Shown: piece by piece, positions 18,498 to 26,289 of the stretch
Layout of the letters: the number at the start of each line of letters is the position of its first letter
How positions within the stretch are numbered: the first letter of the stretch is position 1
Source of the DNA: Kitasatospora papulosa
GTDB lineage: Bacteria > Actinomycetota > Actinomycetes > Streptomycetales > Streptomycetaceae
NCBI RefSeq assembly: GCF_000717245.1
Contig: NZ_JNYQ01000009.1
Location: forward strand, 62,001-126,000
DNA: 64,000 nt
Direction: 5' to 3'
Made by a program: the position numbers and the translations under genes
The notes under the pieces: generated by a model
Told to the model about the DNA's origin: nothing
What the model saw: only the letters and a program-made list of their open reading frames with translations
The model's database searches: none

Positions 18498-19583
18498 ATG
18501 AGACTGACCGACATATCGCTTGACTGGCTGCTTCCGGGCGCCGTACTGCTCGTGGGGGTCATGGCGGCGGTGACGGTGGTCGCGCGCGGCAAGCGCGCCG
18601 CTGAGAAGGCCGCGGCCGACGACAGCTGGGAACGCAGCGAGGAGCGCCGCAGGCGCAAGGAGGCGCTCTACGCCACCGCCTCCTACGTCCTGCTGTTCTG
18701 CTGTGCCGCGGTCGCCGCCGCCCTGTCCTTCCACGGCCTCGTCGGCTTCGGCCGGCAGAACCTCAGCCTCAGCGGGGGCTGGGAGTACCTCGTACCCTTC
18801 GGCCTCGACGGGGCCGCGATGTTCTGTTCGGTCCTCGCCGTCCGCGAGGCCAGCCACGGTGACGCGGCTCTGGGCTCGCGGCTCCTGGTGTGGACGTTCG
18901 CCGGGGCGGCCGCCTGGTTCAACTGGGTGCACGCCCCGCGCGGCATGGACCACGCGGGCGCCCCGCACTTCTTCGCGGGCATGTCCCTCTCGGCGGCGGT
19001 GCTGTTCGACCGCGCCCTGAAGCAGACCCGCCGTGCGGCGCTGCGCGAGCAGGGCCTCGTGCCCCGCCCGCTGCCGCAGATCCGGATCGTGCGGTGGCTG
19101 CGCGCCCCCAGGGAGACCTTCGGCGCCTGGTCGCTGATGCTCCTCGAGGGCGTACGCACCCTGGACGAGGCGGTGGACGAGGTACGCGAGGATCGCCGGG
19201 AGAGGGAACAGGACCGGCACCGCCGGAGGGACCAGGCGAAGCTGGACCGGGCGCGCATCAAGGCCCTGAACCGGCAGAACCGGGTCTGGGGGCGCGGCGG
19301 CCGGACCGGTCGCCAGGTGGACGTCCAGGCCATCGCCCCGGCACCGGGCGGCGGCCCACCGGCCGTCGCGGAGCCCGCCATAACGGAGCAGGGGCAACTG
19401 CCGCTGCGCCCCCGGCCGTCCCTGCAAGCCGTGAACGGCCCGAACTCCAGGAGTACGTCGGCACAGAACACGAGCGGTGACCCCGCGACCGTCGACCTCA
19501 CCGCCGAGGACGACACCCAGGCCCTGCCCCGGCTCGATTCGCTGGAGCAGAAACTGAAGGACCTGGAGCAGCAGTTCGGCTGA
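18498..19583 (+). CDS. DUF2637 domain membrane protein
   Basis: 361 aa. Four to five hydrophobic segments lie in the first 180 residues (about 10-29, 55-78, 92-110, 127-145, 150-172), with FGLDGAAMFCSVLA and AAWFNWVHAP typical of DUF2637, a family related to the Spd plasmid-spread proteins and Tra-associated genes of Streptomyces. The C-terminal half is a basic coiled region (DEVREDRREREQDRHRRRDQ) followed by a disordered, Pro-rich tail and a short terminal helix. Chromosomal copies of unknown function are common. No transfer genes are nearby, so integration of a plasmid is not indicated. Confidence 0.8.
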   Translation: MRLTDISLDWLLPGAVLLVGVMAAVTVVARGKRAAEKAAADDSWERSEERRRRKEALYATASYVLLFCCAAVAAALSFHGLVGFGRQNLSLSGGWEYLVPFGLDGAAMFCSVLAVREASHGDAALGSRLLVWTFAGAAAWFNWVHAPRGMDHAGAPHFFAGMSLSAAVLFDRALKQTRRAALREQGLVPRPLPQIRIVRWLRAPRETFGAWSLMLLEGVRTLDEAVDEVREDRREREQDRHRRRDQAKLDRARIKALNRQNRVWGRGGRTGRQVDVQAIAPAPGGGPPAVAEPAITEQGQLPLRPRPSLQAVNGPNSRSTSAQNTSGDPATVDLTAEDDTQALPRLDSLEQKLKDLEQQFG

Positions 19584-19586
19584 GCG

Positions 19587-19997
19587 TCAGGGTGTGACGA
19601 CGTTCAGTTCGAACCAGACCACCTTGCCCAGCGCCTTGGCCGTGACTCCCCAGGAGTCCGCCAGGCTCTGGACGAGCAGAAGTCCCCTGCCGTGCGTACC
19701 GTCGTCGGCGTTCGGTACGTACGGCGCGGGCTCCTGCCCGGCCGTGAAGTCACGCACCTCCACCCGCAGTCGCGCGGCCATGGACGTCACCGTGACCACG
19801 GCGCCGTTCCTCGTGTGGATGAGCGCGTTCGTCACCAGCTCACTGAGCAGGAGCTCGGCCACATCGGTCTCCTCCGGCCGGCGCCTGCACCGGAGGAAGT
19901 CCCGCAGCGCCGCCCGTATCTCCCCGACGGCCGAGAGGTCGGCGTGGCCGACTCTGCGGTACAGCCGCACCGGCGGGCTCTCCTGTCGCATCGCCAT
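19587..19997 (-). CDS. RsbW-like ATP-binding protein (HATPase_c_2)
   Basis: 136 aa single-domain GHKL ATPase of the anti-sigma/serine-kinase kind, abundant in Streptomyces. N box SELVTNALIHTRNG and G1/G2 region DDGTHGRGLLLVQSLADSWG are intact. Such proteins act on an anti-anti-sigma partner or sigma factor; none is adjacent, so the partner is unknown. The ATG preceded by GGGGG is used; another in-frame ATG 15 nt upstream is possible. Only 3 bp separate its stop from the convergent DUF2637 gene. Confidence 0.85.
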   Translation of the reverse strand: MAMRQESPPVRLYRRVGHADLSAVGEIRAALRDFLRCRRRPEETDVAELLLSELVTNALIHTRNGAVVTVTSMAARLRVEVRDFTAGQEPAPYVPNADDGTHGRGLLLVQSLADSWGVTAKALGKVVWFELNVVTP

Positions 19998-20012
19998 GTC
20001 CCCCGCACGCAC

Positions 20013-20242
20013 GCTGAATCGGCCTCCCCTGATTCCGTTTCATGACGTCATGTCTCGAACGCCTTCACGGGATGCATGCCCCCACAGCGGAGCCGCCACT
20101 CATCATCGGGCGTCAACACATGAACGCGCCCCCCGCACGCCCGGGGCGGTCGAGGGGGCTCGTCACATTTTCGTACTCACGGTTAACTTACTGAAAATTC
20201 ACATGTGTTGGCGTTGACGGATGGGGATCTACGCGCGTCATC
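20013..20242. promoter_or_regulatory. Divergent intergenic region with 12-bp palindrome CATGACGTCATG
   Basis: 230 bp between the RsbW-like gene and the ribonuclease gene. It contains the perfect palindrome CATGACGTCATG (20041-20052), 44 nt upstream of the ATPase start, and an unusually A/T-rich stretch (about 20165-20210, GTTAACTTACTGAAAATTC) likely to hold the ribonuclease promoter. No ORF is supported here. Confidence 0.45.
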
Positions 20243-20650
20243 ATGGTGAGCATGCGAATCCCCCCACGGATCACCACGCTCGGCGGCGCGGCCGCCCTCC
20301 TGTCCGTCCTCCTCGTCGGCGGCCCGGTCACCGCGTCGGCCGCGACGGCTCCCTCGACCACCGCGGTCGGCAGCGTCTGCTACTCCGCGCTGCCGTCCCA
20401 GGCACACGACACGCTCGACCTGATCGAGGCGGGCGGCCCGTTCCCGTACGACCAGGACGGCACCGTCTTCCAGAACAGGGAGGCACTGCTGCCCAGCCAG
20501 AGCACGGGCTACTACCACGAGTACACGGTCATCACGCCCGGCTCGTCCGACCGCGGTGCGCGGCGCATCGTGACGGGCGAGGAGACCGAGGAGGACTACT
20601 ACACGGCGGACCACTACGAGTCCTTCGACCTCGTCGACCACGGCTGCTGA
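20243..20650 (+). CDS. Secreted guanyl-specific ribonuclease (RNase Sa family)
   Basis: Extracellular microbial RNase that cuts after guanosine. 135-aa precursor: signal peptide about 1-34, mature part starting near ATAPSTT. Residues match RNase Sa by spacing: Glu93, Arg104, Arg108 and His124 correspond to Glu54, Arg65, Arg69 and His85 (general base, phosphate binding, general acid), and Cys46 and Cys135 match its single disulfide 7-96. Segments ALPSQAHDTLDLI, GPFPYDQDG and YYHEYTVITPG are nearly family-identical. An ATG nine nt downstream could be the real start. The neighbour downstream encodes a barstar-like inhibitor. Confidence 0.93.
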   Translation: MVSMRIPPRITTLGGAAALLSVLLVGGPVTASAATAPSTTAVGSVCYSALPSQAHDTLDLIEAGGPFPYDQDGTVFQNREALLPSQSTGYYHEYTVITPGSSDRGARRIVTGEETEEDYYTADHYESFDLVDHGC

Positions 20651-20666
20651 CACCGCTCCCCGGACC

Positions 20667-20702
20667 GGCCCGCGCCGCAGTCCCCCACCTGCGGCGCGGG
20701 CC
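20667..20702. terminator. 14-bp hairpin between ribonuclease and barstar genes
   Basis: GGCCCGCGCCGCAG pairs perfectly with CTGCGGCGCGGGCC around an 8-nt loop. Its position implies that the ribonuclease and inhibitor are mostly transcribed separately. Confidence 0.65.
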
Positions 20703-20745
20703 CTCGGGCCGGTGACGGGATAGATGACGCTTGTACGCTCCACGT

Positions 20746-21135
20746 ATGACCGTGACGTATGTGATCGAAGGCTCCGGGGTCACCGGCCTGGACAGCTTCT
20801 GGGACGTGATGGGCGAGGCGGTGAACGGCCCCGGCGGCTACTTCGGCCGCAGCCTCGACGCGTTCGCGGACTGTCTCGGCGGCGGCTTCGGCACCCCTGA
20901 GGACGGCGCGTTCGTCATCGAGTGGCGCGACCACGCCCGCTCCGCCCGCGCGCTGGGCCACGAGGAGACCGCCCGACGGCTGGAGGGTCTGCTCCCCCGG
21001 GCGCACCCCACCAACCGGGCCCGGATCGAGCGCGAGCTGGCCGAGGCGAGGGCCGGCCGCGGCCCGACCCTCTTCGACGACCTCGTCGGGATCATCACGG
21101 ACCGGGCCGGCCCCCGGGCACTACGGCTGGTGTGA
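20746..21135 (+). CDS. Barstar family protein (likely intracellular ribonuclease inhibitor)
   Basis: 129 aa, no signal peptide. The barstar signature YFGRSLDAFADCLGGGFG is present with both acidic residues (LD and AD) that in barstar contact the RNase active site, plus the FVIEWRDH beta-strand. It would protect the cell from ribonuclease not yet exported. It sits 95 bp downstream of the RNase Sa-type gene; inhibitors of this kind (Sai proteins) are known for RNase Sa in Streptomyces. The C-terminal half is longer than in barnase inhibitor. Start ATG chosen after a weak site; an in-frame ATG 15 nt upstream is less likely. Confidence 0.85.
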   Translation: MTVTYVIEGSGVTGLDSFWDVMGEAVNGPGGYFGRSLDAFADCLGGGFGTPEDGAFVIEWRDHARSARALGHEETARRLEGLLPRAHPTNRARIERELAEARAGRGPTLFDDLVGIITDRAGPRALRLV

Positions 21136-21213
21136 GGCGCGGGCGTCAGGAACGCGCCCGGCACGGGCCTCCGCCGCGGCGAGGGCGGCCGGCGGCCCCT
21201 CCGGATCCGGTGC

Positions 21214-22956
21214 TCACGGCCGGGGAACGTTGCGGAGGTTGGAACGGGCCATCTGGAGCATCCTGCCGACCCCTCCGTCCAGGACGATCTTGCTGGCGGA
21301 GAGGGCGAACCCGGTGACCATGTCGGCGCTGATCTTCGGCGGGATGGAGAGGGCGTTCGGGTCGGTGACCACGTCGACGAGTGCGGGCCCCTTGTGCTTG
21401 AAGGCGTCCTTGAGCGCGCCCTCCAGCTGCTTGGGCTTCTCGACCCGGACCCCGTAGGCACCCGCGGCCCGTGCGATCGAGGCGAAGTCGGGGTTCTTGT
21501 TGGTCGTGCCGAACGACGGCAGCCCCGCCACCAGCATCTCCAGCTCGACCATCCCGAGCGAGGAGTTGTTGAACAGTACGACCTTCACCGGCAGGTCGTA
21601 CTGGACGAGCGTGAGGAAGTCACCCATCAGCATGGTGAATCCGCCGTCGCCGGACATCGACACGACCTGCCGGTTCCGGTCGGTGAACTGCGCTCCGATG
21701 GCCTGCGGCAAGGCGTTCGCCATCGAGCCGTGGCTGAACGAGCCGATGACCCGGCGCCTGCCGTTGGGCGTGAGGTAGCGGGCCGCCCAGACGTTGCACA
21801 TCCCGGTGTCGACGGTGAAGACGGCGTCCTCGTCGGCGATCTCGTCGAGCACCGAGGCCACGTACTCCGGGTGGATCGGGACGTGCTTGTCGACCTTGCG
21901 GGTGTACGCCTTGACCACGCCCTCGAGCGCGTCGGCGTGCTTCTTCAGCATCCGGTCGAGGAACTTGCGGTCGGTCTTGACCTTCACGCGCGGGGTCAGG
22001 CAGCGCAGCGTCTCGCGTACGTCGCCCCAGACGGCGAGGTCGAGTTTGGACCGCCGGCCCAGGTGCTCGGGACGCACGTCGACCTGGACGATCTTCACGT
22101 CGTTCGGGAGGAACGCGTTGTACGGGAAGTCCGTGCCCAGCAGGATCAGCAGGTCGCACTCGTTGGTCGCCTCGTAGGCGGCACCGTAGCCGAGCAGCCC
22201 GCTCATCCCCACGTCGTACGGGTTGTCGTACTGGATCCACTCCTTGCCGCGCAGCGCGTGGCCGACCGGGGCCTTCACCCGCTCGGCGAACTCCATGACC
22301 TCGGCATGCGCGCCCGCGGTTCCGCTCCCGCAGAACAGCGTCACCCGTTTGGCCTTGTCGATCATGGCGCAGAGCTTGTCGATCTCCTCGTCACCGGGCC
22401 TCACGGTGGGCCGCGAGGTGACCAGGGCGTGCTCGATCGACTTCTCCGGAGCGGGCTGCGAGGCGATGTCACCGGGCATCGAGACGACACTGACGCCACC
22501 GCGGCCGATCGCGTGCTGGACGGCCGTCTGGAGCAGCCGGGGCATCTGCTGCGGGTTGGAGATCATCTCGTTGTAGTGGCTGCACTCCTGGAAGAGCAGC
22601 TCGGGGTGGGTCGCCTGGAAGTAGCCGAGGCCGATCTCGCTGGACGGGATGTGGGAGGCGAGGGCGAGCACCGGGGCCATGGAGCGGTGGGCGTCGTACA
22701 GGCCGTTGATGAGGTGGAGGTTGCCCGGGCCGCACGATCCGGCGCAGGCGGCCAGCTTGCCGGTGATCTGGGCCTCGGCTCCGGCCGCGAAGGCCGCGGT
22801 CTCCTCGTGCCTGACCTGGATCCACTCGACCTCTGAATGACGCCGGACGGCGTCGACCACAGGGTTGAGGCTGTCACCGACGACGCCGTACAGCCGCTTG
22901 ACCCCCGCCCGCACGAGAATGTCGACGAACTGTTCCGACACGTTCTGCTTGGCCAT
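21214..22956 (-). CDS. poxB: Pyruvate dehydrogenase (quinone)/pyruvate oxidase, ThDP-dependent
   Basis: PoxB-type flavoenzyme decarboxylating pyruvate to acetate with electrons to quinone at the membrane face. 580 aa in three ThDP-family domains: N-terminal PYR domain with the catalytic Glu (VRHEETAAFAAGAEAQ), central FAD-type domain, and C-terminal PP domain with the ThDP/Mg motif GDGGFTMLMGDF...NN (about 430-460). SEQFVDILVRAGVKRLYGVVGDSLNPVVDA is typical of the PoxB/YdaP group and separates it from acetolactate synthase. Monocistronic. Loss of the E. coli-type C-terminal membrane helix is usual in actinobacterial members. Confidence 0.87.
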   Translation of the reverse strand: MAKQNVSEQFVDILVRAGVKRLYGVVGDSLNPVVDAVRRHSEVEWIQVRHEETAAFAAGAEAQITGKLAACAGSCGPGNLHLINGLYDAHRSMAPVLALASHIPSSEIGLGYFQATHPELLFQECSHYNEMISNPQQMPRLLQTAVQHAIGRGGVSVVSMPGDIASQPAPEKSIEHALVTSRPTVRPGDEEIDKLCAMIDKAKRVTLFCGSGTAGAHAEVMEFAERVKAPVGHALRGKEWIQYDNPYDVGMSGLLGYGAAYEATNECDLLILLGTDFPYNAFLPNDVKIVQVDVRPEHLGRRSKLDLAVWGDVRETLRCLTPRVKVKTDRKFLDRMLKKHADALEGVVKAYTRKVDKHVPIHPEYVASVLDEIADEDAVFTVDTGMCNVWAARYLTPNGRRRVIGSFSHGSMANALPQAIGAQFTDRNRQVVSMSGDGGFTMLMGDFLTLVQYDLPVKVVLFNNSSLGMVELEMLVAGLPSFGTTNKNPDFASIARAAGAYGVRVEKPKQLEGALKDAFKHKGPALVDVVTDPNALSIPPKISADMVTGFALSASKIVLDGGVGRMLQMARSNLRNVPRP

Positions 22957-23016
22957 GGGTGCGCACCCTCTCTGCCTCCGGCTGTCCGTGCCTCCATCTA
23001 TCCACGGTGTGCCCGG

Positions 23017-24357
23017 TTACGCCTCCCAGACAGCCGCGCCCGTACGGTCGTCGGCGTACCCCTTCGTCCTGAGCTGGATGTCGGCGAGATAGGCGGGCAG
23101 TCCCGGCGGGCCTCCGGAGGACCAGCGCCGCGCCAGCTCCCCGGCCAGCGCCGGCTCACCGCGCATCGGTTCGGCCAGCCCGTTCCCGCAGAGCAGCAGC
23201 GTGTCCCCGGGGCGGGCCACGGACGCGCGGAAGCGGAAGGGCTCGGCGGGTGGCGGTGCGCTCCCGGCCCGGGGGGACGAGGGCGTGGTGATCTGCAGAT
23301 CCATCGTCAGCCGGTCGCCGTCCGGACCCTGTTCGTCGGCCGCGCCGCCGGCCGCCGGCCGCACCTCGGGGTCGAGGTCCTCCCACGCCCCGTCGCGGAG
23401 ACGCAGGACTCCACCCGGTCCGATGCCGAAGAAGACCCGGGTGCGGCACTCGGGGTCGGCGGGCAGCAGCAGGCACCGCAGGCCGGCGGTGTAGGCGGAC
23501 GGTTCGAGACCGAGCTCGGCGGCGCGGGCCCGCAGCTTGCCGTAGGTCCGGTCGGTGAGACGGTGCAGCCCCGACTTGAGGTCGCCCCTGCGCCCCGCCC
23601 GTATGTCCTCCGAGAGCCGGGCGTGGCTGCGGGCGACGGCTCCGCCGATCCAGCGACAGGCGTCGGCCGCGGCGGGACGGTCCTGTCCGTCGCCACGGAC
23701 ACCGCCGGCCACCGCGACCAGGACCAGGGCGCCGTCCCCGGCGCCGAAACGCGCGGTGAGCAGGGCGTCGCGACGGGGTTCCCCGCGGAAGCGGGCCGAG
23801 TCCCCGCGCACGGACGCGGCCCGCAGGGTGTACGTCCCGTAGCGGGCGCCGTCCAGGACGGTGTCGGGGACGAGGTCGTCGAGGGCGTCGGCCCCGGACT
23901 CCGGCAGGGCGGCCGGTTCGGCCTCGTAGGTGGGGGGCCGGTCCCCGACGTGGCCGACGGTGGGACGCTCCGGCGGCTGGACCGCCGACGGTACGGGCGG
24001 CGGCGGTGGCGGCTGCCGTACGGCGAAGGTCTGCGGCCGGGAGGGCCCTGCGGGTGCCTCCCACGGGGCGCGCCCGACGGCGACGGTGCGCGGCAGCCCC
24101 GGCGGCTCCGGCGCGGGCCCGGCTTCCGGGAGGCGGGGACCGGGCAGCGGCACGACCGTCGCCGGGTGGTCGCCCTCCACCGGGCCTTCCACCGGATCCG
24201 GCTCCGGCTCCGGGCCCACCGCGTCGGACACGGAGTCGAAGCGGGCGTCGAGACTGTCGGGCGCGCCGCTCGGCCCGGTGTCCCGCGCGGACTTGTCGTA
24301 CAGCGCCCGCCACCAGTCGTCCTCGTGGGCGGCGGGCTTGTCACCCTGCTGGCTCAT
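23017..24357 (-). CDS. PP2C-like phosphatase domain protein, probably degenerate
   Basis: 446 aa: about 190 residues of acidic, Pro-rich disorder (PEPEPDPVEGPVEG, PPPPPPVPSAVQPP), then a PP2C-fold domain (VRGDSARFRGEPRRDALLTARFG, LVLVAVAGGVRG, CRWIGGAVARSHARL, RPGDTLLLCGNGLAEPMRGE, KGYADDRTGAAVWEA). The C-terminal metal Asp (ADDRT) is present, but the usual DGMGG block reads AGGVRG, lacking the metal-binding Asp. It may therefore be a pseudophosphatase or regulatory PPM protein. Start ATG at MSQQGDKPAAH. Divergent from the TrmB/LuxR regulator. Confidence 0.75.
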   Translation of the reverse strand: MSQQGDKPAAHEDDWWRALYDKSARDTGPSGAPDSLDARFDSVSDAVGPEPEPDPVEGPVEGDHPATVVPLPGPRLPEAGPAPEPPGLPRTVAVGRAPWEAPAGPSRPQTFAVRQPPPPPPVPSAVQPPERPTVGHVGDRPPTYEAEPAALPESGADALDDLVPDTVLDGARYGTYTLRAASVRGDSARFRGEPRRDALLTARFGAGDGALVLVAVAGGVRGDGQDRPAAADACRWIGGAVARSHARLSEDIRAGRRGDLKSGLHRLTDRTYGKLRARAAELGLEPSAYTAGLRCLLLPADPECRTRVFFGIGPGGVLRLRDGAWEDLDPEVRPAAGGAADEQGPDGDRLTMDLQITTPSSPRAGSAPPPAEPFRFRASVARPGDTLLLCGNGLAEPMRGEPALAGELARRWSSGGPPGLPAYLADIQLRTKGYADDRTGAAVWEA

Positions 24358-24689
24358 GTCCCTAGTGTCGACCGAGCGGGGCATACGAAACCGGGTCATC
24401 CGGAAATCCGGTCCGGAAGTGGCCTGCGCGGGGTTTCCGGAAACGGCCTGCGCGGGGTGGACCCGCCGGACGTCCCCACCCCCCACGGGAAGGTCGCCCG
24501 GCGGGCCGGTCTCCGCGATCTGCCCACCGCCGTGGGGCGGCTGCTGCTGCGGTGGCGCCAGATTGCCAGAGAGACCGGTGTCACGGGGCATGATGGGCCC
24601 GGCGGGTTTACGCCGTGGCCGCTTCCCGCCACCGCACACCCGTCCGATGGGCGCGGAAGCGTGCGACACCGATCCGGGGAGGGCCGAGG
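24358..24689. other. 332-bp divergent gap with 14-bp direct repeat and TTTCCGGAAA palindrome
   Basis: GGCCTGCGCGGGGT occurs at 24421-24434 and 24445-24458, flanking the perfect palindrome TTTCCGGAAA (24434-24443); further TCCGGA copies lie just before (about 24399-24416). These may be operator sites for the adjacent TrmB/LuxR regulator. No ORF in this gap is convincing. Confidence 0.4.
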
Positions 24690-25676
24690 ATGCTATCAGC
24701 GATAGGTCTCGACGAGAGGCAGGAAGCGGTCTACCGGACGCTGGTCGCGACGGGCGCCGCGGAGCTCTCCGACCTGGCGCGACGGCTGGCCCTGCCGGAG
24801 GCGGACACCGAGCGCGCGCTGCGCCGGCTGGAACAGCAGGGCCTCGTGGCCCAGTCCTCGTCCCGGGCGGGCCGATGGGTCGCCGCCCCGCCGGGCGTCG
24901 CCCTGGGCGCGCTGCTGACCCAGCAGCGCCACGAGCTCGAGCAGGCCGAACTGGCGTCCGCCCTGCTCGCCGAGGACTACCGGGCCCAGGCGGCCGAACC
25001 CGCGGTGCACGACCTGGTCGAGGTGGTGACGGGTGCGAGCGCGGTGGCCCACCGGTTCCACCAGCTGCAGCTGGGCGCCGCGACGGAGGTGTGCGCGCTG
25101 GTCACCGGTAAGCCGATCGCGGTCACCGGCATGGAGAACGAGTCCGAGGAACGGGCGACGATGCGGGGCGTGACCTACCGGGTGGTCGTCGAACGCGACG
25201 TCCTCTCACAGCCGGACGGGATCGTGGAGCTGTCGGCGGCGCTGGGCCGCGACGAGCAGTGCCGGGTGGTCGACCGGGTGCCGACGAAGCTGGTGGTCGC
25301 CGACGCCGCGCTGGCCATGGTGCCGCTGACCGGACGGCAAGCGGAACCCGCCGCCCTGGTGATCCACGCCAGTGGGCTGCTGGAGTCCCTGATGGGCCTG
25401 TTCGAGGCGGTGTGGCGGGACGCCATGCCGCTGCGGCTCGGGGCGAGCGGGATCGGCGAGCAGAACGGGCCGGGTGCGGACCCGACGGACCTGGAGATCC
25501 TCTCCCTGCTGCTGGCGGGACTCACGGACGCGAGTGTGGCCAAGCAGCTGGACCTGGGGCTGCGGACGGTGCAGCGGCGGGTGAAGGGGCTCATGGAGCT
25601 CACCGGGGTCACCACCCGTCTGCAGCTCGGCTGGCACGCCTACGAACGCGGCTGGGTGGCCCGCGCCCCGCGCTGA
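24690..25676 (+). CDS. TrmB/LuxR hybrid transcriptional regulator
   Basis: 328 aa with two DNA-binding modules: an N-terminal TrmB-like winged helix (LDERQEAVYRTLVATGAAEL, LARRLALPEADTERALRRL, GLVAQSS) and a C-terminal LuxR-type HTH (DPTDLEILSLLLAGLTDASV, AKQLDLGLRTVQRRVKGLM, TGVTTRLQLGWHA). The middle (about 90-255) is a TrmB-type sensor-like region containing VTGASAVAHRFHQLQLGA. This architecture is common in Streptomyces, with mostly unknown ligands. Start ATG follows GGGGAGGGC. Divergent from the PP2C-like gene, which may be its target. Confidence 0.82.
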   Translation: MLSAIGLDERQEAVYRTLVATGAAELSDLARRLALPEADTERALRRLEQQGLVAQSSSRAGRWVAAPPGVALGALLTQQRHELEQAELASALLAEDYRAQAAEPAVHDLVEVVTGASAVAHRFHQLQLGAATEVCALVTGKPIAVTGMENESEERATMRGVTYRVVVERDVLSQPDGIVELSAALGRDEQCRVVDRVPTKLVVADAALAMVPLTGRQAEPAALVIHASGLLESLMGLFEAVWRDAMPLRLGASGIGEQNGPGADPTDLEILSLLLAGLTDASVAKQLDLGLRTVQRRVKGLMELTGVTTRLQLGWHAYERGWVARAPR

Positions 25677-25754
25677 GCACCCGGCCAGGGGCTTCACCCG
25701 CCCGCGGGGACGCGCTGACGGGCGGGACCGGGCCGACTCCTGCACGCTGGTCGA

Positions 25755-26237
25755 ATGAGTGTGTGGCAGCTCGTTGCCGTCGGGGCGGTGATGACGCTCG
25801 GCCTGGTCGGTGTCCTGGTGCCGGGTGTACCGGGACAGGCCATCGTCTGGGCCGCGGTGCTGTGGTGGGCCCTGACGGACCCCACCCCGGTCGCCTGGGG
25901 GGTGCTGATCGGCGCGACCTGTCTGCTGCTGCTGAACCAGGCGCTCAAGGCGCTGCTTCCCGCACGCCGCCCCCGCGAGTCGGGGGCACCGCACAGGACG
26001 CTGATGGCCGGCGGCATCGCGGCGATCGCCGGGTTCTTCGTGGTGCCGGTGGTGGGCGGGCTCCTCGGGTACGTGGGCGCCGTCTACGGCGCCGAACGCC
26101 TGCGCCTCGGCAGCAGGGCCGCGGGGTGGACCTCCCTCAGGTCCGTGCTGCGGGCGACGGGCTACTCCGTGCTCGTCGAGCTCTACTGCTGCCTGCTGGC
26201 CGTGGGCGCGTGGCTGGGAGCCGTCATCTGGGGCTGA
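25755..26237 (+). CDS. DUF456 family membrane protein
   Basis: 160 aa, four to five hydrophobic segments (about 6-22, 26-42, 45-65, 82-105, 135-157). MTLGLVGVLVPGVPGQAIVWAA and GFFVVPVVGGLLGYVGAVYGAE are the DUF456 pattern, with glycine-zipper stretches that recall GxxxG channel or stress-response proteins. No known function. Lies 78 bp after the TrmB/LuxR gene with its own ATG start; possibly co-transcribed. Confidence 0.8.
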   Translation: MSVWQLVAVGAVMTLGLVGVLVPGVPGQAIVWAAVLWWALTDPTPVAWGVLIGATCLLLLNQALKALLPARRPRESGAPHRTLMAGGIAAIAGFFVVPVVGGLLGYVGAVYGAERLRLGSRAAGWTSLRSVLRATGYSVLVELYCCLLAVGAWLGAVIWG

Positions 26238-26245
26238 GGACCCGG

Positions 26246-26285
26246 GGGGCCGTGGGGCCAGGCGGACGCCCGGCCCCACGGCCCC
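26246..26285. terminator. Bidirectional 14-bp hairpin terminator
   Basis: GGGGCCGTGGGGCC and GGCCCCACGGCCCC form a perfect stem between the convergent DUF456 and rsgA genes. Confidence 0.65.
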
Positions 26286-26289
26286 ACCC

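Noticed and set aside
18498..19583. Possible integrated plasmid, because DUF2637 is related to plasmid-spread proteins
   Set aside because: No integrase, replication or Tra gene, no attachment-site repeat and no tRNA nearby; base composition matches the surroundings.
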